Shown piece after piece: positions 12,315-24,464 of a stretch of 64,000 bases of DNA (its first letter is position 1; every line of letters starts with the position of its first letter). The notes under the pieces were generated by a model that was not told the DNA's origin, did not search any database, and worked only from the letters and a program-made list of their open reading frames with translations. Location: NCBI GenBank assembly GCA_001792895.1, contig MARA01000001.1, forward strand, positions 3,224,001 through 3,288,000, read 5' to 3'. The DNA is from Lentinus brumalis. Taxonomy: Eukaryota > Basidiomycota > Agaricomycetes > Polyporales > Polyporaceae. The position numbers and the translations under genes were made by a program.

Positions 12315-13912
12315 ATGCCGACCTTCGTGAGCGCATTAAACACGGACGTGCACCTCGAGGTCATGTCCTTCTTGTCCACCTCCGATCTCTCGTCCCTCTT
12401 GCAGACTTGCCGGCAATTCCTCACTATCGGGCTCCCCTCACTATGTTTGCATGCTGGCAGGAGGCCGATCGAGAAAGGACAGCAAGCTGTCTCGTTTTGC
12501 GACTTCTTACGCGTTGGTAGCCTGGACTCGCGAGACACCCACATCCAGAGTCTGTGGTTTCGCTTGCGAATAGCATCGCCCTCCGAGGCCAGAGCTGGCG
12601 TCTCGCAACACGCGGACCACTGGAAGGCCGTCCTCACAATCCTATACAACTGCCCAGGACTGCGTAGTCTGCGCATTGACACTTGGGACGACAGCGTTGA
12701 CCCAGTCATCGTGTTGAACGTTATCTCAACCCACTTGAAGTCCCTTGAGGATCTATCCATTACGCTTACGCCGGATCTAGCAGAGGACGCCCACAGGCTT
12801 TCACTCATCCCGCTCCGTCGGCTCACAATCCAGTGGCCGCGGAATCCACCAGCGCCGCTCGAGGTGAGGCGCAGCGTCCTCCGGACCATCAGGCCCCTCG
12901 CGGAGACGCTCGTCGAACTCAACAATGTCATTCCCCGCTCAGACATGCGCACAGCGTTTCCGCGGATAGTGAAGCTCGGGCTGGCGATGCACCGTAGCGA
13001 AACCCTCATCCGCGATGCCATCCGGACGTTCCCTAATGTCACTCACCTCAGCTTGCACTCTGAACACCATCGACGGTGCCATTGGGACGTGGTAGGGCCT
13101 AGAGAGGACAAGGCTTCCAGGGACCATAACAAGTCTCGCTGGTCCATGGACTACCCACGCGCTTGGCCTTCCCTGACCGCCGTATGGGCGGAGGACTTGT
13201 GCGGGGCGTATTGCCTCGGTTTTGTCCGCTCCATGCAGGCGCTCTCCCTTCCCCTAACGCTCGATTCGAGGTTCTCCATGCTGCCGGCCATCGTGGCGGA
13301 GATGCGGCCGCGCTTCCTTGAGCTGCGCGTCGACCTTGACGATCCCAGGATCTGCACCGGTATCCTCGACCGGCTACGGATGCCGAATTGGCAGTGGCTC
13401 GAAGACCCCGCCAATGCTTCGCTGTCGCACTTGACATTGCTGCTTGATGGCCTGGATCGCGTCCCGGTGTATGCCTCCTATCAGACTGAGGTAAAGCTGA
13501 TCCTGGTGAGTTGCATCCGCTGTGACCGATGCATAGTCTCCGAGTCTGGCGCTGACGCCCCGTATCTTCGCAGGAGGGGTTCGCTTCAGCCCTACGCAAT
13601 GCTTCTCTGACGCACCTACTGCTGCGATACCCGGGCCGCCAGGATACAGGGATTGCGGACGCTATAGTCGCCGATGCTCTACACTGTGCAACGAGACTAG
13701 CGAAAGCGTCTGAGAGCCTATGTTGGGTCGGCGTCGAAACTTACGCTGCAGGACTGCTCTGTTGGGACGTATCGCGCCCACAGGTAGCTGAGTTCAACTC
13801 GGCATATCGAGGCCGAATAAGGGAACTGGTAATGGTGAAGATGAGCGGAGATACGGGTGTAAGGGTCCTTGAGGAGGAAGGAATGCACGCTTTCAAGTAC
13901 GTGGATTTTTGA
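12315..13912 (+). CDS. F-box/LRR-like protein, family copy 1
   Basis: First of four related genes in the window. Exon 1 (12315-13505, 397 codons) begins with a divergent F-box (VHLEVMSFLSTSDLSSLLQT) and continues as leucine-rich-repeat-like sequence (LRSLRIDTWDD, LKSLEDLSITL, FPNVTHLSLHSE, RPRFLELRVDL). Exon 2 (13574-13912) carries the family's C-terminal block (SLTHLLLRYP, then LCWVGVETYAAGLLCWDVS). The join is phase 0 and gives 509 residues. F-box proteins usually recruit substrates to SCF ubiquitin ligases; here the role is inferred only from the fold. Compared with the copies at 21672, 24465 and 38168 it lacks a matching N-terminal exon and the SEQSGRR tail, so it is the most divergent member. 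Confidence 0.7.
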
Positions 13913-15386
13913 CAGAATATAGCCAACAGGGATGTAGGGCTAGTCGTGATTGACATCTATATCAAGTATTGCTTCTCGTCGAAGAGCGGGTGTTTGCTGA
14001 CCGTATGGTCTTGGTATGTCGGTATGTTCCAGTTTATAGTCATGCCACGATGCAGCATTATGAGCGAGTGGGCGGGCGCATCTCCATGTAAGTTGCCATA
14101 TACTTCGTGTCGTCGATGGACCGACCCTATGCTGACCTTGCGTATGCGCACCACAGGTCGCCATTCGGCTCGAATCGATATGCAGCGACTTCAACTGCAA
14201 CAATCATGCTCAGTCTCTCTTAGGATGGCGCTGGCAACTTCTAAGTTACATAATCTCAATGGCATCGCCGGACCTCCGACCTGGTCGCAGTGTCCGCTTC
14301 GAATAACTTATACATATGGTGGAGTGATCATCGCATTGATATAGTGATGACATGCTAACTCCGTTAACTGCGCAGCACACGATGCTCCTCTTCCCAGGCG
14401 AGGGCGGAGGAGTGTCTCCAGCCGGAACACGCTGTACATTCCCCACGCCTCGCCATACACTGGCGCGAAGATCGCAGTTGGACAGTCACGCATACACTTG
14501 AGCTTTCTACGCCGCTCCACCTCCCGCCAGCCGTGAGGCGATCCTCACAGCATGGTCATAGGGTCTCATATTGGTTTCGGTCACGGCACACATGCTCCTC
14601 CCGTGATCCATCACCACGCCCACGCCCAACATCACCTCTCACCCACAGAGTTGGTCGTATGCCAATACAGAACTCGCAGTGACCAGCAACGGCCCACGAC
14701 TCAGATCCAAGAATATGGTCTTTCGTGCACTTGAGCGGGTCACATAGGCTTAAAGAAGGTTTCGCCGAGCCAAGAATCAGGGACGTGCTGGAATCAAGCT
14801 ACATAGAATTGCGACGATCCAAGTATAGGGAGGCTGTGTCCGCAATCTTGGCAGCCCGGCCTGGCTAAGCCTGGCTACAGCTGGCTACCGACGCGGGGCC
14901 ATCCAAGACGAAATCAATCCGCTGTATCGGGTTGGCATGAACAACACGGTCACTCGCGGAGTCGCGGGCGCTGAACGAACAAGGGAGATTCACATAAGTA
15001 AGTATGCATCGCAGGCGGACACAGGCACGCAGCCTTCACTTGAAAATACACTGCCTCAGGTCCTTTCCTGCCGCAAGTCCGCTCCGCATTTTCTGCCCTT
15101 GCGTCTCTCAGCGTATACATGATGCCAAGCTTAAGGGCTTTGTATTCGCTAGGGCTTTTCATAGGCGGTGAGTGTTTGACACGGGATGCTGTCACATCAT
15201 GATCGAGTGCGCTCAAACCTCGTAACTTCGCATGACACAGCCCCACGGCGTGTCCAATTCGCGGAGGATCTGCGCCCAAAGCCGCAGTTGACTAGAGACG
15301 CCTATAAGATCTGAGGGTCTCGTCGAACGCCCCTTGTCACCACCTTCATCTTCCGTGCAACTCCGAAGTCGACTGCGATATTCACG
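13913..15386. other. Intergenic, no gene recognised
   Basis: 1.5 kb with short frames only. Near 14850-14895 the words GCCTGGCTA and GCTGGCTA recur. TATAAG at 15303-15308, about 80 bp before the next ATG, is a plausible TATA element for the downstream gene. Confidence 0.4.
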
Positions 15387-17277
15387 ATGTCCGCTTATGG
15401 CTACGCCATGTCGTTTGAGTGGCTCAAAGGGCCGTTGGGAGCAATCGAGCTCGGCCTGGTTTTCGCAGCGATGTAAGCTCGTCGCTCTTGCACAGGGTAT
15501 ACATGTTAAATGACGGCCCGTCTGTCGACAGGACGTTCGGTGTTGTGGCCACGAAGGCGATCAGCTATCTCTGCGGAAAGACACATGGTGGGGCTTTGGT
15601 GAAGACGACCGTGCGTAGGATTCACTTTCTCAAGACGACCTGTACTCATCATATACTAACTATCGTTGACCTCAGCTCGCGAGCATGTTGTATGTCGATA
15701 ATCTTGCCTGTCAAAGGGCGTGCCGCTGACGACGCTGGCTTCATTCTAGGTCACTCAACGTCCTACAGATTATGTTAACTATCCATGGCGCTTATACGAG
15801 TCTCGTTATCTTCTTTGGTCGTTCGGACGACTTGACAACCGATACCTCGTTGTGGTATGTAATCTTCCTACTAGAACTTAATAGAACTTAATGGATCTTC
15901 GCTCAACTGGCATCCTCTTCTGTAGGAGTATCACGGTAGGGTCGATGTTTCACACCCTTTGACAGAATGCTCATGTTCCCCGACTCGTAGCTTCAGATTT
16001 TGTTCACGGTGAGCTCCTGCAGGAAATCGATGGGGGCATCCCATGCTAATCTATTCCTACCGCAGACTCTCACGGCATCGATCGCTCACACGTAAGTCGA
16101 GATACTTATCCTCACGTTCGTGTCATTCGTGCTGAAGTTGATGTAGCTTCTTCGCCATCCGACTTCATGCCGGTGAGTCGGGATCTACAACCTACTAATG
16201 GCTCGATCTGACAGTCTTGGGAAGTCATCCGTAGTCTCTACCTTACCATGATCATTGTGAGCTACCGGTACCTATGTACAGACGAACGATGTATGCTAAG
16301 GAGTCGTCGCTCTGCAGATCTTTTTTGCGGTTGTGGAACTCGGTGAGTGCTACCCTCTTGGCTGCACCCTCACTGGACCTCACCCCTTCATGACCAGCGA
16401 TGTCTATCTGTGAGTCCCTTGTATATTTATCGTTCTGGTACAAAGTATCTCATCCAAGACCACCCGCAGACACCGTCAAATTGCTGTAAGTTAGCATAAT
16501 CCCACCGCTCGGACAATACAGACTGAACACTGAATCGACATAGATTCGAATGGGGACCCGGGGCAACAATCACGGAGGCGTCGGGCGATATTGTGAGTAC
16601 ATCGTTATCTGCCTGTTGTTATCGCACGGATACTCACAAACGAGCTGTGCAGTGGCCCATGATCGTAGTATTCACGATATCCGCAATACTGAATCTGGCC
16701 ATCGCAATCGCGGGATACGTGCGGCTGCAGAGGCCGTATGTGCTCCAGAAGTGCGTCCAATCTTTTCACAATCTGCGCACATGGATTCAGGAAATCTTTG
16801 CAGGCATGGTCGGACGACGTTCGTGAGCGAATTGGAATATTGGACCGTCAAGAGCTTGTTCTTCTGCAGGTACGTTCATCTACGGATTACTTGCAGAAGG
16901 TGGACTGAGATTCTGTCGGACATTTCCAGCCTTGTCTCTATCCTAGGCGCGGTCACGTTCTCAAGCATGATGATCTGGGTTGCTGCGTCCTGCGTCCAGG
17001 GGAACTGTACGTCGTCGTCCTTGAGAGTTGTTGTCCGGCAGTGATCCTGACAGCATATGACCACCTAGTGTACACCCTTAGCGTGCTTTTGAAGTGAGTC
17101 TCAAGAGGCCTTCGAGGCGGCTTACGCTTCCTGACCAATGTACCTCACAGCTCCGACTCCCGCGAAGTACTTGCAAACCCGATTGCCTCCGGCAATGACC
17201 TCTCTGACCGGGCTTTATCGCCTCCGTTCACCGACCACACGGCTGTCGGGGAAGATATCGTGAAATCCCAAGCTTAG
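15387..17277 (+). CDS. Multi-spanning membrane protein, DUF6534-like
   Basis: A heavily interrupted gene with roughly a dozen introns, several exons being only 20-40 nt. Conceptual exons read MSAYGYAMSFEWLKGPLGA, IELGLVFAAM, TFGVVATKAISYLCGKTHGG, SLNVLQIMLTIHGAYTSLVI, FFGRSDDLTTDTSLW, TASIAHTFFAIRLHALGKSS, FFAVVELAMSI, WPMIVVFTISAILNLAIAIA and a C-terminal tail ending EDIVKSQA. The GxIELG start followed by about seven hydrophobic segments is the pattern of the Agaricomycete DUF6534 family of predicted seven-helix membrane proteins of unknown function. Several internal exon borders are uncertain. For example, the first intron could end at 15495 or at 15530; I prefer 15530 because it restores the family sequence. 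Confidence 0.6.
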
Positions 17278-18870
17278 GCTGTAAGGGGTGCCAGGTTGCC
17301 TGAGTACGCTGTCGGATCCATCCTCAACCGCGGAGTGGTAAGATCCAGCCTGCCAGGCCACAATCACTCCCTATACACACAGCATGCTGACCGCTATCGC
17401 AGGACTGCACAGAAGCGTTGCTTACTCCCCACGGATACCTTTGACAACACCCCCTCGCGCTCCCCCGATACTACCCCACTTGTCACGAACGTTTGTATGC
17501 ATGTCTCTCTCTCTCCTGTAGCATAATCATGATCGGGACGTCTTACGAGCATAATGATATGACCATTCTAATCTGTTCAGAGCGTCGGAGACTGCCGGCA
17601 AGAAAATGGGAGACGACAGGCATATGTGTGCTTGGAAGTCATTATGAAGAATACTGCTGCTGCTGCTGCTGCTACTGATACTACTCTCAATTATACCCGA
17701 TAAGCAGTTAGCCCCCTGGGTGCGCACGACAGAACGCAGACAGTACTGCTTCGCTGTCACCGTTCAGAACCGACCCGCTCAATCGTGATTCACAGTCACG
17801 GCGTTTCAAATTCCTTGAGCATCGAGTGCCCATGCATGATACATCAAGGCGTGAGGACCGTGCACGTAGCATGCTAGCGGACTTGTGACATCCATTGAAG
17901 CTCAGCACGGTATCATGTATGGATGTCATCGAGGGATGGGTGGTTACGCGGCGAACCGGCAGCCATTGTACTTACATAGGCTGAGCGCCGCAGACCACGA
18001 GGTTATCAGACGCGGATCCCGATCACCGTATGTCGTAGATCCCATACTTCAATTTGCGACCTTGCCACGATGCACGTCGGGGGAGTCAAGCTCTGCAGTG
18101 GATCCGCGTGACGGCTCCCTAATCACCAGCCAATTCAGAGACACCACCAGTAGGGTTTATCCCTGTGCGGGATCGACGTAAGCTGATCATCATGGGGGAT
18201 AGTCTTGGACATACTTCCACCAAGTCGGATGAGTCGTAGTACCTAGGAAGGTACCGTAACGAGATCCAACGTTGACAATGAAAACTTCAGCTTGGACAAG
18301 AATTGAGGAAAGAAACGCACGAGTGAGAGAGACGTTCAGACGCCTCGCCGCTTCACAAGGCCGCCATGCATCTGAATCGTTCGTCCGTCCATGGTCAGAA
18401 TGAATCGGACGGACTGGGTACTTACTGTCCTAACTTCAGCCGAAAGCAGAGTTCCGCCCCGAAGTTTGAAAATCGCACCACAGGGTCCAGGTATGAAGAG
18501 GGTCGGAAAGTCGTTAGAGGTCGTGATGTAAAACAACTGTGCGCGAGTGACGAGCAGGATATAGTACCGTACTAGACCGAGACCCTTCAGAATGCTTGCA
18601 AGATGCAACGCACGCGCAACTAGTAGATGTCCGGGTATAGAACATGGAAAAGGTAACGGCGCCGGGACCGGCCTCGAGAGCTCGAGGAGGCGGTCTGGCG
18701 ACGGATCCGAGGTAGATCAATGTTAAGGAAAGGTCCTTGACATAAGGTCAGCACAGAAGAGAGGGAACATAGTCCAAGCTCCTGCGTGGCGGCATATGTT
18801 TATATGCGGCGGCGCCTCCGGGGCTGTTTCGTGAGGGTAGAGAAGTAGAGAAATTTTGACCGGAGTCTGT
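17278..18870. other. Intergenic interval with a TGC microsatellite and possible membrane-protein relic
   Basis: 1.6 kb. A short (TGC)n run sits near 17654-17675. The minus strand at 18336-18720 looks like decayed coding sequence (separate entry). The remainder has no recognisable gene. Confidence 0.4.
18336..18720 (-). pseudogene. Possible relic of a DUF6533-like membrane protein
   Basis: The minus-strand frame contains ASILKGLGLVRYYILLVTRA followed by FYITTSNDFPTLFIPGPCGA, which recalls the hydrophobic segment of Agaricomycete DUF6533 membrane proteins. No start exon or N-terminal domain could be assembled. Downstream sequence at about 18240-18330 gives only a short FLSSILVQAEVF-like fragment. 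This is a weak, pattern-based call and could be chance. Confidence 0.2.
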
Positions 18871-20373
18871 CTAGAGGGATAATGATAGTGCGAACGAGGA
18901 GAGCAGCAGTGCGGCAGCGGACAGAAGCAGTGACGGTGGGGAGAATGAAGGTGATGCGTTCCTGCAAGTCATGGACACATAACTTGGTGAGTATCGGGTG
19001 ACATGAGAAAAGCTTACTGCGACTTACGCAGCAGCAGCGGTAGGTTTCGCCGTCACCTTGATGGTGAGAACTGCGACTAGCCCGTCTACGGCCTCAACAC
19101 CGTCTCCACCGACTGAGGAGGCGTGGTTCAGGCCACTTGTTGAATTGGAGGCAATCCCGGATAGGTACAAGGCGTCGGTGTGGTATGTGTAACCACCATA
19201 CGATATCGACCCCGAGTAGGTCGTCCCATTGGTGACGTTTCCTGTGGGTATGAGCGATGATTGAGCTGTAGCGTTCCCGACCAGCCAATCACTACGCGAA
19301 GGTCGCATTAGATGAGAAGATGGGACGCTGTGTGGGATATTCTCACCGCCCGAAGTTGTATCTGCGCGCTGATGTGAGTGTGATCCCTTCAATAGAGAAT
19401 GTAAGCACTGACCCATTGAATGCGATATCATGGCCCCCTGCATAGCCGGTGAATATAGATAGCTCAGCGCCGTAGATAGGCATGCTACGCACGTTGTATG
19501 GGCAGCTCGTAGGAAGTCGCCAGGAAGAAGGCGCCACTGGAGACAGTGATGTGTGAGTCGGCCGCATTCAGAAGATGCGAACATGATACGGCACCTGTTC
19601 GCATTTGGACCGTCTTGGATCCAGTACCGGAAGTGGTTGCCACCCTTGATGGTCTCTTGGCACGTACCCAGTGAGGGGTCTCCATAGTCCCATCGAAGCT
19701 CTGCTGTCTCGTTCTCTGCGAGCAACGGATGTCAGTGTACGCGCTCCCTGGAAGTCGATGACAGGCTAGTTTGGCCACGAAGCGCAGTTCAATGGGGCGA
19801 CACGGAGCGAATCCAGTCATGTCATCCGACACATCCTGGTCCGAACCGTTTGATTCTCAGTGAACGGAAACTCACTTGTGCCATGACCGTCTCCAAGGTT
19901 GGCTGTCTGTGCATCACCCGCATGTTGACCGAGGCACTCCGACGCGAAACCCACCGCACTGTAGGGTATTGAACGCGTTCAGCACAGTTCCAGACGAGTG
20001 TGAAAGTCAAGGCAGCTTACAGGAAGTAGTTCCGGAACCCGCCATTGTCCTCAACGTCTGCGAGCACGGCTTCATCGGAATTGCCAGACACGATCACGTT
20101 GAGAGGTTCTCCAAGTCCCCCGGTATTCGGCGCCACCTTCGCGCACGCGCTGATGAGCTCCAAGGCAGATTTCCGAGGTCCGAACTAGAGAGGGCTCACC
20201 GTGAGCATTGTGCCTCCGCTGTCATGCGGATTGTAGAATCCGGCTGCGGGCACAGAGCGGCCTCGCCGCCAAAGGGGACTTGGTGTCCGAACTTGGTGTG
20301 GGTCGAGCGCGAAGGAGAGTGCAGGCGCACAGAGAAGGAGCACGAAGAGCGAGCTGGTCGTCGAGGTCGCCAT
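18871..20373 (-). CDS. Predicted GPI-anchored secreted protein of unknown function
   Basis: The start at 20373 gives MATSTTSSLFVLLLCAPALS, a good signal peptide. Further exons read GGTMLT, ACAKVAPNTGGLGEPLNVIV, SGNSDEAVLADVEDNGGFRN, WDYGDPSLGTCQETIKGGNH, FRYWIQDGPNANR, GAFFLATSYELP, WLVGNATAQSSLIP, SYGGYTYHTDALYLSGIASN and VDGLVAVLTIKVTAKP. The last exon (about 18871-18960) gives NASPSFSPPSLLLSAAALLL followed by SSFALSLSL and a stop. This is a small-residue site plus hydrophobic tail, as in GPI-anchor signals. The layout matches a conserved basidiomycete family of extracellular proteins that I recognise but cannot name. A TATA-like CTATTTAT lies on the minus strand near 20550. Intron borders in the middle are approximate. 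Confidence 0.65.
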
Positions 20374-21671
20374 CTTGACTGGCAAGGGCGTGTCGTTTGT
20401 CGGAGAGATGAGAGGGGAGTCTATGCAGGCGTCGAGGAAGAGGAAGAGAGGGAAGAGGCCGAGGTAAGGAACGTATCGACGGCGGTCAAGAGCAAGCCGG
20501 GACTAGTACTATGCCCGCTTCCATCGACCTTTCATTACGTCAGCACGAATAAATAGTACGACCTGCTTCGCGTCTTCGACCCCGCGTGCATCATCCGCCT
20601 ATACAGCCCAGCTGCGCCCTTCGGTCATCCTCGGTCGTCCTGCTCGCTGCTCTCGACGTTGTCGGAAGGCCTCAGCTCGCCACTCAGCGCAACGTCGGAT
20701 GCGCCCGACGCAATCGCCACTGCAGATCTATTGTCCTCGGTGGACGCACAGCGCGCAGCACGCCGCCGGTCTTCATGAAGGCGCTGCGTGCCGATTGAAC
20801 ACACATTTGCGATGGGCAGTGCATGAACAATATGGCTGCGCCCGCTATTCTTCTCCTTGTAAGTCTGCTTGACAACGATCTCTCTGCTTGGCAGGATCGT
20901 CCAGGAAGATCACCTTGAGGCACTGACTGACCGTGTCTCGCGGTACTATGGTCAAAGGCCAGGATGAGCCAGGATGGCTGCTGGAGGACATGCCGGTGCG
21001 TTTTTTTGAGGCATCCTCGCATCTCCCACGACATTTGCAACAGGGTCCTTGACAATGAGGGTCCTTGTCCTGAGCATGTCGACGGCCGGCGCGGGTTCGC
21101 GGCATGGAGGCGGGTGAGCCTGCGCTGGGCCCCGTTGCGACCTGTCGACCTGTTCGTTCTGAGTTGTTGTTCTGTTTGCAAGCGCAGCGTATCTTGTTCA
21201 AGCTCGGAATCGGGATGAGACGCGAGAGTCCAGGCTTTCGTGTCCGCCTTCTGATCCTCTTCGCCCAACCGGCTGGCGTGAGCACATGTTACTGCCATAC
21301 AAGGAGTGAGCGACACTGACGGTCATCCACTTGCTCTTCGGCACTGCACGAATCATCGCACTCAAGGAGACGAACCGTGGGCATTCAGTATGTACCAACT
21401 CACTCCCCAGCGACTCGTCGCGCAGTCCAACTCAAGCTTGGACCTGTTGGACCCGACCGAGCAAGGGCACCACAATACGCAACGCCACACGGTGTCTCTG
21501 TCCCGCCAAAACTCACAAAGCATGCGTTGGTATGTGGTCGCGCATGCTACCTTATTGTGTGGACTCGAGTACTTATGACGCATGTCTAGGTGTCTGATGA
21601 CCTATTGACCCTCTGTGCCACTCTCCAGTTCCTATCGGCGACAACTTGAACGACAACAGACGAGCGCGAGA
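20374..21671. other. Intergenic; promoter of the GPI protein and duplicated leader of an F-box gene
   Basis: No gene recognised, although a 210-codon minus-strand frame is open at 20684-21316. The last 200 bp (from about 21470) are similar to the sequence upstream of the F-box gene at 24465, so the duplicated unit includes the promoter. Confidence 0.45.
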
Positions 21672-23474
21672 ATGACCACTTCCTCGCATCCCTCAGAGAA
21701 AATCTTCCCATTCACCTTCTCGGTGCCCCTGCATGCGGTGATCCCTCTTTCACGAGACCCAAACCTCCTCCCACTTCCCGAGCATCAGTCGGTGAGTACG
21801 CTTCGGTGGCGTAAGACTACATCGACGTCTATTCGGACACTCACCTCGATTGTGCGACAGGACAAGTGTGGCGAGTCAAGCGCAATGACATACCGCCTTA
21901 CCACCATTGTCGTGGACGTCCAACGCCTCATCTTATCGCTGTTGGACACGAAAGATCTGTCATCGCTCATGAAAACTTGCAGTTACTTCCTGGATCTCGG
22001 ACTCCCCGAACTCATCGGCCGCGTCCCCAATCAAGCGATCCTGGGATTGGACAAAGCGGTATCCTTCCTCGATTTCTTACGCGTCGGTGGCGGCCCATTC
22101 TCTCGTCGTCACCTCGTCGAAGCCCTGTGGCTGGCCTTCCCCAGGAGCTCGCAATACTATAATTGTCCGAGACCATACAAGCCGCACAAGCTGTACAAGA
22201 AACATATAGCTACCCTCCTCAGTATTCTGCGACACTGCTCGTACGTACGCCGGCTCCGGATCCAGAACTGGCCGTGGGACTTCGAAGTTGACAATCTGAA
22301 CACTACCCTGCATACCATCGCCCGCTACATGACCGCCCTGCAACATCTCACAATCCCGTTGGCATCCACTTCGGAGCACAGGCACCTGACCAAGGTAGCC
22401 CGGCTTCCTCTTCGGACATTGGTGTTGTCCTCCTCCACTCTCTTTGACATCCCGACACCACAGATGTCGCTCGTCATGAACTCTCTGTCGCAGACCGTGG
22501 TGACACTCGATCGTATCGTCCTGCCCCAAGACTTCCGCCGCCACTTCCCGAACGTCCGGACGCTGGGGTTATGGATGAACAGACAAGACCCTGCGATGGT
22601 GGAGAACATGACCGCTGCCTTTCCCAACGTCACCAGCTTCCGACTACACTCAAGCCACGGGACCGACTCGGACTACTACTGCTCATGCGGGGATTTCCCC
22701 GACGTGCAAATGGCCCCGGTTAGAGAGCACAACCAGCCGCAATGGCAGTCCGGTTCGTGGCCTTCGCTCGAAGCGGTATGGGCGGCCAGGCTGTGCGACT
22801 TCTATTGCCTCGGAGCGTCCCGCCACATCCCCTGCTTGTCAGTCCCTGTCGAGATATTCACGCGTTCCGTGTTATCCGTCATCCTCTCAGAGACGCGACC
22901 CAGCTTCTTGGAGCTCCGCGTGAGTGACAGCGTGGACGAAACAGTGTTGGACTCTCCGGGATTCGAGGACCTGGCAGCTCCTTCATCCCTCCACTGTCTC
23001 GCACTCCGCTTCACAAATATTGTTTGCGCCGCAACTACTCAGTGGGTCCTGGTCAGTCCCCTATGTACATCATGAGTGTCCGCATGTCCGCCAAGTGACG
23101 ACAATTTTCACTCACACTAGGACGGCCTTGAACGCTCCTCGGGATTGAAAGATTCGTCCCTCACTCACCTCTTGCTTCGGTGGACGTTGGAGGAGCCCAC
23201 TGCGTTGAACGACGGCGGCGTCAGCTTTTTGCCCCGAGATAGAGAGCAACCGCTTCCATTCCCCTGGCCAATGGCATCCCACAGCCTCCCTCAGGTAGCA
23301 CATGCACTGCCAACGCTTGGTTGGATTGGAGTGGATGTCTGCGGATGGGGCCTCAAGAGCTGGGAGGTGTCGCGTCCCACTGGCGCAGCACCGGCGACGC
23401 TCACCGAGATGAGTGAACAATCCGGGAGACGGGCTGTGCAGGCTATGCAGATGGACGCGTTTAGCAAGCACTAA
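21672..23474 (+). CDS. F-box/LRR-like protein, family copy 2
   Basis: The N-terminal exon encodes FPFTFSVPLHAVIPLSRDPN followed by LLPLPEHQS. An intron starting GTGAGT at 21791 and ending GCGACAG before GACAAGTG leads to the main exon. This holds the F-box (DVQRLILSLLDTKDLSSLMK), a FLRVGGGPFSRRHLVEALWL block, and LRR-like repeats (VRRLRIQNWPW, FPNVRTLGLWM, RPSFLELRV). The terminal exon starts DGLERSSGLK and carries SLTHLLLRW, WIGVDVCGWGLKSWEVS and SEQSGRRAVQAMQMDAF. The first intron happens to be a multiple of three without stops, so a continuous frame also exists. The copy at 38168 splits at the equivalent position, which supports the splice. Copy 3 is its closest relative. Confidence 0.75.
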
Positions 23475-24464
23475 ACGTGCGTCCTCGGGAATTAGTCGTA
23501 CAGCAGGTCCTGTCGGTGACAAACACTAGTTATCGCGCGCACGCCCTATATGATGTCATACATGAACGTCAGCGTTCACGAAAGCGAGTGAGTGCCAATT
23601 GTACAGGCCCAAGCGAGAGTAGAAGAATTCTACGAAACTCGTAATCGACCGCCCTCTGGGGCCCATCAGGACCTCCTCGTAGACGTCGTCAGTTGGTCGT
23701 CAGCGCCACTGTACTGCCAGAGCGTGCGGAGGACACCGAGACAGGCGCCCACAGGAAAACACCACCATCTCCTCCGAGTCCTCAGCAAAACGCGACACCT
23801 CGACACTCTGCGAATAGGGCAGCGGCTGCGCCAGGAAATTCTCAACCATCCCCTGCGTCGGTAGCCTGCGCTACACCCCGTTACCTTCCTGTCAACTCGT
23901 CTGCTTGTTTGCGCTTGTCTTCAAGTTTTACCGTCTCAGTACTCTGAGGGACGAGGAGCTACAGGCTGGCAAGCGAGCCTAGGAGAGACGGTGCTTTGTT
24001 ACTAGACTCCTCTGCACTAGTCATGCTAGGCCTTATTCCAGCATGCTCGCGAGCGACCTCGGTGGGACATGAAGACTACTCTCGGAGTAATCAAATACGG
24101 CCGCCGTTAACTGCAGTATACTTACGAGTGTACCCTGGCGATCATCCGCGCATGGAGTCTTATCGTTCTGGAGAATGGATTACATAGCCTTTCCCCGCCG
24201 CATGGGCCTGTAGGGTGTCACCAAGCCTGCGACGTGGTACTCGTTGAACACTACATCTTGAGATCGAAAATACGTGCATCACAATACACAACGCCACACT
24301 CCGTCTCCAACCCGCCGAAAATGGCCCGGTATGTGTCATCTGTTGCTACTTTATTGTATGGGCTCGAGTACTTATACACACGTATAGGTCGCCGGAGCAC
24401 AAACTACCTTTTGCCACTGACAGCCTCGGATCGCCTTGAAGTTGCTTCGCAGACGAGCCCTAGA
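23475..24464. other. Spacer between two tandem F-box copies
   Basis: 990 bp. The 3' part (from about 24270) resembles the leader of copy 2. Near 23625-23655, GAATTCTACGAAACTCGTAA with CGACCGCC resembles the sequence at 26400-26430 that ends the minus-strand F-box gene. A decayed copy of that gene's tail may lie here, but stops interrupt the frame. Confidence 0.4.

Noticed and set aside
17654..17675. TGC repeat as a coding poly-amino-acid tract
   Set aside because: No gene around it; treated as a simple microsatellite.
20684..21316. 210-codon minus-strand frame
   Set aside because: No recognisable domain, irregular composition and no supporting splice structure.
23620..23900. Possible decayed tail of the minus-strand F-box gene
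   Set aside because: Only about 30 bp resemble 26400-26430, and a stop interrupts the frame; too weak for a feature.
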